Origin: an uncultured Bacteroidales bacterium
GTDB taxonomy: Bacteria; Bacteroidota; Bacteroidia; Bacteroidales; UBA932
Length of the DNA: 64,000 bases
Reading direction: 5' to 3'
Assembly: GCA_946187865.1 (NCBI GenBank)
Contig: CAMHST010000005.1
Coordinates: 1-64,000, forward strand
In this document: in pieces, positions 26,615 to 33,243 of the stretch
Layout: each line of letters opens with the position of its first letter
Numbering within the stretch: the stretch's first letter is position 1
Program-made: the position numbers and the translations under genes
The notes under the pieces: model-generated
Database searches by the model: none
The model's input: the letters and a program-made list of their open reading frames with translations, nothing else
Told to the model about the DNA's origin: nothing

Positions 26615-28534
26615 TTATCCCAGCGCCGCCATGTTGCGGGCGTTGTGGATGTCCTTGCCTTCTGTGGTGTACAGGTAATCCAGCAGGTCTGCATAGTGCT
26701 CTTCCACCTTGCCGCGGACGATCTTCATGGTAGAGTTCATCATCTTGTTGGCGATGGTGAATTCCTCGTCGCAGATGCCCACGGCGGAAGGCAGCCAGCG
26801 CTCCGGGAACATACCCTCGTGTACGCCGCCTTTCTTGTAGGAATCTACATCGGCCTGGATCAGGTCCAGCATGTAGCGCTTGCCTTCATCGGAGGCGGGA
26901 TCCAGCCCGTGCTTCTGGGCGGCTTCTGCCAGGGCGGCCTTGTCCGGGACGAAGAGCGCTACGCAGAAGGGCTTCTGGTTGTTGTGCAGCACGCAGGCGT
27001 TCACCCACTTGGAGGTTTCCGTGATGTTGTCTTCGAAGCCTTCGGGAGAGTATTTCTCACCGTCGGAGGAGATCAGGAGGCTCTTGAACCGGCCTACGAC
27101 ATAAAGGAAATCAGGATCTTCCGGGCAAATGTAGCCCATGTCTCCGGTGTGGAGCCAGCCGTCGATCACGGTGTCGGCCGTGGCTTTGGGATTCTTCCAG
27201 TAGCCGGCCATCACGTTTTCTCCACGGATGACGATTTCCCCGCGGGTGCCGTGCGGAACTTCCTTGCCTTCTGCATCCAGGATAACGCAGTCCATCGGCT
27301 TCACAATACGGCCGGAGGATCCGAAGCGGGCGTGGCCCTCGGAGTTGGCGCAGATGATGGGGGTGGCCTCCGTGAGGCCGTAACCTTGGAACATCGGCAT
27401 GCCTACCGCGCAGAAGAAGCGCTGGAGTTCGATGTCCAGCAGGGCGCCGCCGCCCACGAAAAAGCGCATGCGGCCGCCGAAACTCTCCCGCACTTTGGAG
27501 AAGACGAGTTTGTCGAACAGGCTCACAAGGGGTTTCCTCCAGAACGTGCCGCCTGTGCCGCGGTTGTAGTATTCCTTGTTGTATTTGATGGCGTTGTTCA
27601 GGGCGAAGTAGAAGAGCTTCTCCGTGAATCCGCCCTTTTTCTTGATGGCGCCCTCGATGTTTTTCTTGAAATTGCGGGCCAGCGCAGGCACGGACAGCAT
27701 CACGTGGGGACGGACCTCATTGATGGCGACAGGCACGTTGCGCAGCGTTGCCAGGGCGTTTTTACCAATCGGGACAAAGGCGATGGAGCCGCCATAGTAC
27801 ATCATCGTGTACATGCCGGCCACATGGGCGAAGCAGTGGTCCAGCGGAAGGATGATGAGCATGACCTCGCCTTCGTTGATGCTGATGACGGAGTTGCCCT
27901 GGGCCACGTTGGCGGTGTAGTTGCGGTGCGTCAGGAGGATGCCTTTGGGATCTGCCGTAGTGCCGGACGTGTAGGAGATGTTGGCATAGTCGTCCGGGCC
28001 GATGCTCTTGAAGCGGGCCTCGAACTCTGCGCGGTGGGCTTTGAGGAATTCGTCGCCCATCTTCTGGATTTCCGACATCCGGATTTCCTTGGGCTCCAGT
28101 TTGTCGAAGTCGAAGGCGGTGTCGTCGAAGACGATCACTTTCTCCACGTCCGGGCATTCCGGAAGGATGGCGCGGATCTTGGGCAGGTGGTTGCCGGATA
28201 CCAGGATCCATTTGGATTCGGAGTGGTTGATACGGAAGATCAGGTCTTTCCCTTCTCCGAGGTTTACAGACAGCGGCACGTCCGTGGCGCCGGCATACAT
28301 GGCACCCAGTTCCGAGAGGATCCACATGGCGCGGCTCTCTGACAGGAGGGCGATCTTGTCTCCTTTCTTGAGGCCCAGGGACATCAGGCCGGCACCGATC
28401 CGGTAGGCTTCCTGGCGGGTTTGCTCCTGGGTGATTTCCTTCCAGACGCCGTCCACTTTCTCGCGGAGATAAACGTGGTCTGCGAATTGGTGGGTGTATT
28501 TTTCTACGAAATCAATGATAGTAGGTCTTTCCAT
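26615..28534 (-). CDS. Long-chain fatty acid-CoA ligase (AMP-forming)
   Basis: This 639-residue adenylate-forming enzyme activates fatty acids to acyl-CoA. Motifs are the P-loop YTSGTTADPKGILLTHRN, the core GYGLTEATPIIC, and HTGDMGYICPEDPDFLYVVGRFKSLLISSDGEKYSPE, which carries the Asp and Arg that bind AMP. The length and the segment KKNIEGAIKKKGGFTEKLF fit the FadD15/FAA1-like type. The start at 28534 is 10 bases after the stop of a deoxynucleoside kinase gene, so they probably share a transcript. The 3' end encodes a GCAACATGGC word (26628-26637) at NARNMAALG. Confidence 0.93.
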   Translation of the reverse strand: MERPTIIDFVEKYTHQFADHVYLREKVDGVWKEITQEQTRQEAYRIGAGLMSLGLKKGDKIALLSESRAMWILSELGAMYAGATDVPLSVNLGEGKDLIFRINHSESKWILVSGNHLPKIRAILPECPDVEKVIVFDDTAFDFDKLEPKEIRMSEIQKMGDEFLKAHRAEFEARFKSIGPDDYANISYTSGTTADPKGILLTHRNYTANVAQGNSVISINEGEVMLIILPLDHCFAHVAGMYTMMYYGGSIAFVPIGKNALATLRNVPVAINEVRPHVMLSVPALARNFKKNIEGAIKKKGGFTEKLFYFALNNAIKYNKEYYNRGTGGTFWRKPLVSLFDKLVFSKVRESFGGRMRFFVGGGALLDIELQRFFCAVGMPMFQGYGLTEATPIICANSEGHARFGSSGRIVKPMDCVILDAEGKEVPHGTRGEIVIRGENVMAGYWKNPKATADTVIDGWLHTGDMGYICPEDPDFLYVVGRFKSLLISSDGEKYSPEGFEDNITETSKWVNACVLHNNQKPFCVALFVPDKAALAEAAQKHGLDPASDEGKRYMLDLIQADVDSYKKGGVHEGMFPERWLPSAVGICDEEFTIANKMMNSTMKIVRGKVEEHYADLLDYLYTTEGKDIHNARNMAALG

Positions 28535-28544
28535 AGTCTTTCTT

Positions 28545-29168
28545 TTATTGTTCGGACGGGAAGAGCCCGTACAGCTCTGCGTCAATCTTGTCTGTGATGT
28601 ATTGGAAATCTTCCGGTTTGTTCTCGAATTTGATTTTGTCCACATCTACGATCAAGAGGCGGGACTTGTAGTTCTGGATCCAGTCTTCGTAGCGCTGGTT
28701 CAGGCCGGTGATGTAGTCGATGCGGATGGAGCGCTCGTACTCGCGGCCGCGCTTCTGGATCTGGGCGATGAGGTTGGGGATGGAACTTCTCAGGTAGATC
28801 ATCAGGTCCGGCGGGTTCACCAGCGACATCATGAGGTCGAACAGGTCGCTGTAGTTTTCGAAGTCCCGCGTGGACATGAGTCCCATCGCGTGCAGGTTGG
28901 GGGCGAAAATGCGTGCATCCTCGTAGATGGTGCGGTCCTGGATAATCACGTCCTGGTGTTTGGAGATTTCCACCACGTCCTGGAAGCGCTTGTTCAGGAA
29001 ATAAATCTGGAGGTTGAACGACCAGCGCTCCATGTCTTCGTAAAAATCGGCCAGGTAGGGGTTGAAATCTACAGACTCGAACTTGGGCGTCCAGCCGTAA
29101 TGGGCGGCGAGCATCTTGGTGAGGGTGGTCTTGCCGCTGCCGATATTACCTGCTATTGCGATATGCAT
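28545..29168 (-). CDS. Deoxynucleoside kinase (copy 1)
   Basis: This 207-residue P-loop kinase of the dCK/dGK family phosphorylates deoxynucleosides in salvage. It has Walker A AIAGNIGSGKTTLTKML at the start, the VDFNPYLADFYEDMERWSFNLQIYFLNKRF substrate region, the QDRTIYEDARIF motif matching the family DRS/ERS site, MIYLRSSIPNLIAQIQKRGREYE with the LID arginines, and a C-terminal YEDWI. The next gene upstream is a close paralog. It has its own -7 box at 29188-29195. Substrate preference (dA, dG, dC or dT) cannot be read. Confidence 0.92.
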   Translation of the reverse strand: MHIAIAGNIGSGKTTLTKMLAAHYGWTPKFESVDFNPYLADFYEDMERWSFNLQIYFLNKRFQDVVEISKHQDVIIQDRTIYEDARIFAPNLHAMGLMSTRDFENYSDLFDLMMSLVNPPDLMIYLRSSIPNLIAQIQKRGREYERSIRIDYITGLNQRYEDWIQNYKSRLLIVDVDKIKFENKPEDFQYITDKIDAELYGLFPSEQ

Positions 29169-29187
29169 AGTTACTATATTTAATTTA

Positions 29188-29195
29188 CAAAGATA
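29188..29195 (-). promoter_or_regulatory. -7 box TATCTTTG between the two kinase genes
   Basis: A perfect box on the minus strand lies 20 bases upstream of the ATG at 29168. The second kinase can therefore be transcribed independently of the first. Confidence 0.5.
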
Positions 29196-29200
29196 AGCAA

Positions 29201-29812
29201 TTAAAACAAACCGTACAACTCTGCGTCTATCCGGTCCGTGATGGAGGCGAAGTCTTCCGGCCGGTTCAGGAAATCCAGTTGGTCGGCCTCCACGATGATG
29301 AGCCGGCCCTTGTAGGAGGCGATCCATTTTTCGTAGCGCTCGTTCAGGCCGGAGAGGTACTCGATGGAGATGGACTGCTCGTAGTCCCGCCCGCGCTTTT
29401 GGATCTGGTATACCAGGTGCTCTATGCTGGAGCGGAGATAGATCATCAGGTCCGGCTCCTTCACTACCGACATCATGACGTTGAAGGTGTCCATGTAGGT
29501 GTTGTAATCCCGCTCTGAAAGGTTGCCCTGGGCGTAGTTGTTGGCGACGAAAATGTGCACGCCTTCGAACAGGGTCCGGTCCTGGATGATCACGTCTTTG
29601 GATTTGGAAATTTCCAGGACATCGTGCAGGCGCTGCTGCAGGAAGTACATTTCCAGGGCGAAGGACCAGCGCTTGATGTCTTTATAATAGTCGGCCAGGT
29701 AGGGGTTGTATGTGACGGACTCGAATTTCGGGGTCCAGCCGTAGTGACGGGCGAGCATGGTGGTCAGCGTGGTTTTTCCGCTGCCGATATTACCTGCGAT
29801 TCCGATGTGCAT
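29201..29812 (-). CDS. Deoxynucleoside kinase (copy 2)
   Basis: This 203-residue paralog of the downstream kinase aligns along its length: GIAGNIGSGKTTLTTML, VTYNPYLADYYKDIKRWSFALEMYFLQQRLHD, QDRTLFEGVHIFV, and MIYLRSSIEHLVYQIQKRGRDYEQS. The DRTLFEG site differs from DRTIYED in the neighbour, which may reflect different base specificity. In Lactobacillus a tandem pair forms a dAK/dGK heterodimer; a similar arrangement is possible here. The start is ATG 29812, with an imperfect box CAACTTTG at 29833-29840. A long in-frame extension back to 30292 runs antisense through the metallo-hydrolase gene and is rejected. Confidence 0.92.
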   Translation of the reverse strand: MHIGIAGNIGSGKTTLTTMLARHYGWTPKFESVTYNPYLADYYKDIKRWSFALEMYFLQQRLHDVLEISKSKDVIIQDRTLFEGVHIFVANNYAQGNLSERDYNTYMDTFNVMMSVVKEPDLMIYLRSSIEHLVYQIQKRGRDYEQSISIEYLSGLNERYEKWIASYKGRLIIVEADQLDFLNRPEDFASITDRIDAELYGLF

Positions 29813-29852
29813 ACATTTTGTGCTTGATTCTACAAAGTTGGCAAAATAATCG

Positions 29853-29860
29853 TAAATTTG
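29853..29860 (+). promoter_or_regulatory. -7 box TAAATTTG for the metallo-hydrolase gene
   Basis: A perfect TAnnTTTG match lies 22 bases upstream of the ATG at 29882. Confidence 0.55.
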
Positions 29861-29881
29861 CAATCTAATTTTAGACCCGCC

Positions 29882-30586
29882 ATGCTCCATACCCGCATAT
29901 TCCAATTCAACCCCTTGGGCACCAATTGTGTGGTCCTCTGGACCGGAGACGGCCCCGCGTGCGCCATCGCAGATCCCGGCATGTCCTCCGAGGAAGGGGT
30001 GAAAGAGCTTACCGATTACCTGGAAAGCAATAAGCTGGTTCCGGAAGCTATCCTCCTCACACACGGCCATTTCGACCACGTCTGGGGCGTAGAGGCACTG
30101 CTGAAACTGTACGATATCCCGGTTTACATGCACCCCCTGGACAAGCAGATCATGCTGGACGGCGCTTCCGTGTTCAAGGGCATGCAGTCGTTCAAGTCCC
30201 TCAGGCATAATTTCCCTACGGTGGATATCGCCGACGGGGGGACGCTTCATGCCGGCGGTACGGACTGGACGGTGCTCCACACGCCCGGCCACACGCCCGG
30301 CGGCGTCTGTTTCTGGTCACGGGAAAACAATCTCCTCCTGAGCGGAGACACGTTGTTTGCCGGCAGCATCGGCCGGACAGACCTGGTGGGCGGGGACTAT
30401 GACGTGCTCATGGATTCCATCCTGAAAAAGATACTGACGCTCCCCGGAGAGACCGATGTGATCCCCGGCCACGGCGGCCCCACCAGCGTTGCCCGCGAAG
30501 GCCAGACCAACCCTTTCCTGCAGCCCTTCAACGAACCGGAGGGCGACGACCAGCTCCGCGACGGCATCCCCATCCACGGCATCTAG
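29882..30586 (+). CDS. Metallo-beta-lactamase-fold hydrolase (glyoxalase II-like)
   Basis: This 234-residue protein has the metallo-beta-lactamase fold with the dinuclear metal motif LTHGHFDHVWG (HxHxDH). Further metal ligands are in LHTPGHTPGGVCFW and LLSGDTLFAGSIGRTD, and VIPGHGGPT supplies the last His. The pattern matches YcbL/glyoxalase II-like hydrolases rather than beta-lactamases. There is no signal peptide, so it is cytoplasmic. It may hydrolyse a thioester such as S-lactoylglutathione or a related thiol adduct; the substrate is not readable. It is a single-gene unit followed by a GC-rich hairpin and repeat A. Confidence 0.9.
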   Translation: MLHTRIFQFNPLGTNCVVLWTGDGPACAIADPGMSSEEGVKELTDYLESNKLVPEAILLTHGHFDHVWGVEALLKLYDIPVYMHPLDKQIMLDGASVFKGMQSFKSLRHNFPTVDIADGGTLHAGGTDWTVLHTPGHTPGGVCFWSRENNLLLSGDTLFAGSIGRTDLVGGDYDVLMDSILKKILTLPGETDVIPGHGGPTSVAREGQTNPFLQPFNEPEGDDQLRDGIPIHGI

Positions 30587-30606
30587 CCTCAGCTTTTGCT
30601 ATTGTT

Positions 30607-30632
30607 CCGCCCCCGTGCCTGTATCGGGGCGG
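30607..30632 (+). terminator. GC-rich hairpin after the metallo-hydrolase gene
   Basis: CCGCCCC pairs with GGGGCGG across a loop of about 12 bases. No T-run follows, so termination is only a possibility. Repeat A starts 5 bases downstream. Confidence 0.35.
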
Positions 30633-30636
30633 CTTG

Positions 30637-30717
30637 TTACGCATTTTTGACCATTTTCGCGTAACGCCGTGTACCCCCGGTACAGGTTGTTACGCGTTTT
30701 TGGCCGATAATGCGTAA
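30637..30717 (+). repeat. 81-bp palindromic repeat, copy A
   Basis: The element begins TTACGCATTTTTGACC and ends GATAATGCGTAA. It is built from TTACGC/GCGTAA blocks around a central palindrome TGTACCCCCGGTACA. Copy B (33115-33195) is the same sequence in opposite orientation, with about 72 of 81 positions identical by hand count. The 211-base gap 30587-30797 holds only this element, the hairpin before it and the aroK promoter. Confidence 0.85.
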
Positions 30718-30768
30718 TTGGAAGTACCTGTGCGGCAGAGAGGCCTTGTCTGGAAAGAGAGTTTGGCG

Positions 30769-30776
30769 TATCTTTG
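30769..30776 (+). promoter_or_regulatory. -7 box TATCTTTG for aroK
   Basis: A perfect box lies 22 bases upstream of the ATG at 30798 and inside the region bounded by the inverted repeats. Confidence 0.6.
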
Positions 30777-30797
30777 TACCGACCAAAGCAAGCGGAT

Positions 30798-31295
30798 ATG
30801 CTCATTGCACTGACAGGATTCATGGGAAGCGGCAAGACCACGGTGGGAAAGATCGTGGCCGATGCCCTGGGATGCCCGTTTATCGACTTGGACGAACAAA
30901 TTGTGAAAAAGGCCGGAAAAAGCATTCCGGAGATATTTGCCGGGCAAGGCGAGAAAGAATTCCGCCGGCTGGAGAAAAAAGCGCTGGAAGAGACCGTGGA
31001 CAAATATGCCGAAAACACGGCGGTCCTCTCGCTGGGAGGTGGTACGGCGTGCATCCCCGGAGCGGCGGACCTGTTGCAGGAGAAAACGCTTTGCATCTAT
31101 CTCCAGGCCACATTGGAGACCATTTTACAGCATCTGGAAGGGCAGCGGGAAGGCCGGCCACTGGCCAAGGGAGACCTCTCTCAGCTGCTGCAGGAACGGG
31201 ATCCCTTTTACCAAAAAGCCGCACACATCTGCCTGGACACCGACACCCTGTCTCCCCAGGAAATTGCCGACGAGATTATCATAGACTGTTTATAA
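30798..31295 (+). CDS. aroK: Shikimate kinase
   Basis: This 165-residue kinase phosphorylates shikimate at the 3-hydroxyl in aromatic amino acid synthesis. It begins with Walker A LTGFMGSGKTTVGK, followed by DLDEQIVKKAGKSIPEIF with the substrate-binding Asp. GEKEFRRLEKKAL contains the conserved Arg, and VLSLGGGTACIPG is the third substrate motif. EGRPLAKGD in the LID region carries the ATP-contacting Arg. The ATG at 30798 is preferred because a longer reading starts inside the -7 box. recJ follows 43 bases later with its own promoter. Confidence 0.96.
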   Translation: MLIALTGFMGSGKTTVGKIVADALGCPFIDLDEQIVKKAGKSIPEIFAGQGEKEFRRLEKKALEETVDKYAENTAVLSLGGGTACIPGAADLLQEKTLCIYLQATLETILQHLEGQREGRPLAKGDLSQLLQERDPFYQKAAHICLDTDTLSPQEIADEIIIDCL

Positions 31296-31323
31296 AGCTA
31301 TTGTTTTTGCGCCCGGAATTTGC

Positions 31324-31331
31324 TAAATTTG
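31324..31331 (+). promoter_or_regulatory. -7 box TAAATTTG for recJ
   Basis: A perfect TAnnTTTG match ends 8 bases before the recJ ATG at 31339, so the mRNA may be leaderless. Confidence 0.55.
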
Positions 31332-31338
31332 TACGATT

Positions 31339-33075
31339 ATGGGCATTTCGGACCGAAAATGGACAGTGAAACCGGCTGCGGATCCGGAGAAAGCGGCGCA
31401 GTTGGCTACGGAACTCGGCATAGACCGGGTTCTTGCTAATTTGTTGGTCCAGAGAGGAGTAGAGACATTCGAGCAGGCCAGAAGCTTCTTCCGCCCCCGC
31501 CTGGAAGACCTCCACGACCCCTTCCTTATGGCCGACATGGACAAAGCCGTGGAGCGCGTCCATCAAGCTATTGTCAAAGGGGAGAAAATCCTGGTTTACG
31601 GAGATTACGATGTGGACGGGACCACCGCCGTGGCCCTGGTGTACTCGTTCATCCGCCGGTTCACCCACCTGGTAGATTTTTACATCCCGGACCGCTACGA
31701 CGAAGGTTACGGCCTGTCTTACAAGGGTTTGGACTGGGCTTCTGACAACGGCGTCCAGTTGGTGATCACCCTGGACTGCGGCATCAAGGCCATCGACAAG
31801 GTGGAGTATGCTCGCGGAAAGGGCATCGAGGTCATCATCTGCGACCATCACCTGCCGGAAAACGAACTTCCGGCTGCCGTGGCCGTCCTGGACCCCAAGC
31901 GGGAAGACTGCCATTATCCCTTCGACGATTTGTGCGGCTGCGGCGTCGGCTTCAAGCTGGCCCAGGGATACGTCAAAAAGTACGACCTGGATCCGGAACT
32001 GCTTTCTCCGCTGCTGGATTTGCAGGTCGTGTCCATCGCGTCGGACCTGGTGTCCATGACCGGAGAGAACCGCATCCTGGCCCATTTCGGCCTCAAGCGC
32101 CTGAACGAGAATCCCCGGAAAGGACTGCTGGCCATGATCAATCTGGCCAAGCTGGAGCCCGGGCACATCAATATCGACGATATCGTCTTCAAGATCGGCC
32201 CGCGTATCAATGCCGCCGGCCGGATGGAAAGCGGGCGGATGGCCGTGGAGCTGCTCACGGCAACCGACGACCAAACCGCCTTCCGGATCGGGGAACAGAT
32301 CAACGACAGCAACAACGAGCGCAAATCCATCGACCGGGAAATCACCCAGGAGGCGCTGGAAATGGTCCGCAGCGGGAATGCCCTGGAAACGGAAAATGTC
32401 ACCATCGTCTATAATCCCACCTGGAACAAGGGTGTAGTGGGCATTGTCGCATCCCGCCTGGTAGAAGCCTATTACAAGCCCACCGTCGTGCTCACCAAGA
32501 GCAACGGCTTTGTAACCGGAAGCGCCCGCAGCGTGCAGGGATTCGACCTTTACGCGTCCATCGAAAGCTGCGCAGACCTGCTGGAGAACTTCGGAGGTCA
32601 TGTGTACGCGGCCGGGCTCACCATGAAGGAGGAGAACCTGGAAGAGTTCTGCCGCCGGATGAACCGCTTTGTTTCGGGGAATATCACCCGGGAAGAACTC
32701 ACGCCCGTCGTGGAGATAGACGGTTATCTGGACTTCTCCCAGATAACGCCCAAATTTACCCGTATCCTCAAGCAGTTCCAGCCCTTCGGCCCTGGAAACA
32801 GCAATCCGGTCTTCCTCACAGAGGACGTCTATGACGCCGGTAATGGCCGCAAGGTGGGCGCCGGCGGCGTGCACCTGAAACTGGACCTGATGCAGGAAAG
32901 CCAGCCCTATCGCCAGATTGCCGCCATCGGCTTTAACATGGCCGACTATTACGACTACATCAAGGCCGGCAACCCGATCGACATCTGCTATTCCATCGTG
33001 GAAAACTTCTACCGCGGTTCCTCTACCATCCAGCTCCGCCTCAAAGACATCCGCGAGCGGGAAGACCTGATCTAA
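31339..33075 (+). CDS. recJ: Single-stranded-DNA-specific exonuclease RecJ
   Basis: This 578-residue RecJ degrades single-stranded DNA 5' to 3' in recombination and mismatch repair. The DHH phosphoesterase motifs are clear: VYGDYDVDGTTAVALVYSF, then the DEGYGLS segment, TLDCGIKAID, ICDHHLPENELP (DHH), and the DHHA1 part with GSARSVQGFDLYASIESCADLLENFGGHVYAAGLTM (GGH motif). The C-terminal OB domain is present (FQPFGPGNSNPVF onwards). The length is typical. It lies with aroK between the two 81-bp inverted repeats and converges on parC. Confidence 0.96.
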   Translation: MGISDRKWTVKPAADPEKAAQLATELGIDRVLANLLVQRGVETFEQARSFFRPRLEDLHDPFLMADMDKAVERVHQAIVKGEKILVYGDYDVDGTTAVALVYSFIRRFTHLVDFYIPDRYDEGYGLSYKGLDWASDNGVQLVITLDCGIKAIDKVEYARGKGIEVIICDHHLPENELPAAVAVLDPKREDCHYPFDDLCGCGVGFKLAQGYVKKYDLDPELLSPLLDLQVVSIASDLVSMTGENRILAHFGLKRLNENPRKGLLAMINLAKLEPGHINIDDIVFKIGPRINAAGRMESGRMAVELLTATDDQTAFRIGEQINDSNNERKSIDREITQEALEMVRSGNALETENVTIVYNPTWNKGVVGIVASRLVEAYYKPTVVLTKSNGFVTGSARSVQGFDLYASIESCADLLENFGGHVYAAGLTMKEENLEEFCRRMNRFVSGNITREELTPVVEIDGYLDFSQITPKFTRILKQFQPFGPGNSNPVFLTEDVYDAGNGRKVGAGGVHLKLDLMQESQPYRQIAAIGFNMADYYDYIKAGNPIDICYSIVENFYRGSSTIQLRLKDIREREDLI

Positions 33076-33114
33076 GCGCGCTCTCTTCCGCCTCCCGTTC
33101 TAACGTCAACCCTA

Positions 33115-33195
33115 TAACGCATTTTCGGCATTTTTCGCGTAACAACCTGTACCGGGGGTACACGGTGTTACGCGAAAATGGTCAAAAATGCGTAA
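33115..33195 (-). repeat. 81-bp palindromic repeat, copy B (inverted)
   Basis: Read on the minus strand it starts TTACGCATTTTTGACC, as in copy A, and keeps the central TGTACCCCCGGTACA. The main differences are a TTTTTG block that reads AAAAAT here and three single bases. It lies between the convergent recJ and parC ends and may double as a terminator. The rest of the 33076-33243 gap shows nothing. Confidence 0.85.
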
Positions 33196-33243
33196 TGAGG
33201 CGGCCTTGGTGCAAGGAACCGCGAAAGGCCACGAAACGGGGGG

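Noticed and set aside
29813-30292. N-terminal extension of the second deoxynucleoside kinase
   Set aside because: The extension runs antisense through the metallo-hydrolase gene. The kinase family starts at the P-loop, just after ATG 29812.
30637-33195. A phase-variable invertible promoter made by the 81-bp repeats
   Set aside because: No invertase or recombinase gene is nearby, and both genes have their own promoters inside the bracketed segment, so inversion would not switch expression. The repeats are kept as a finding without this function.
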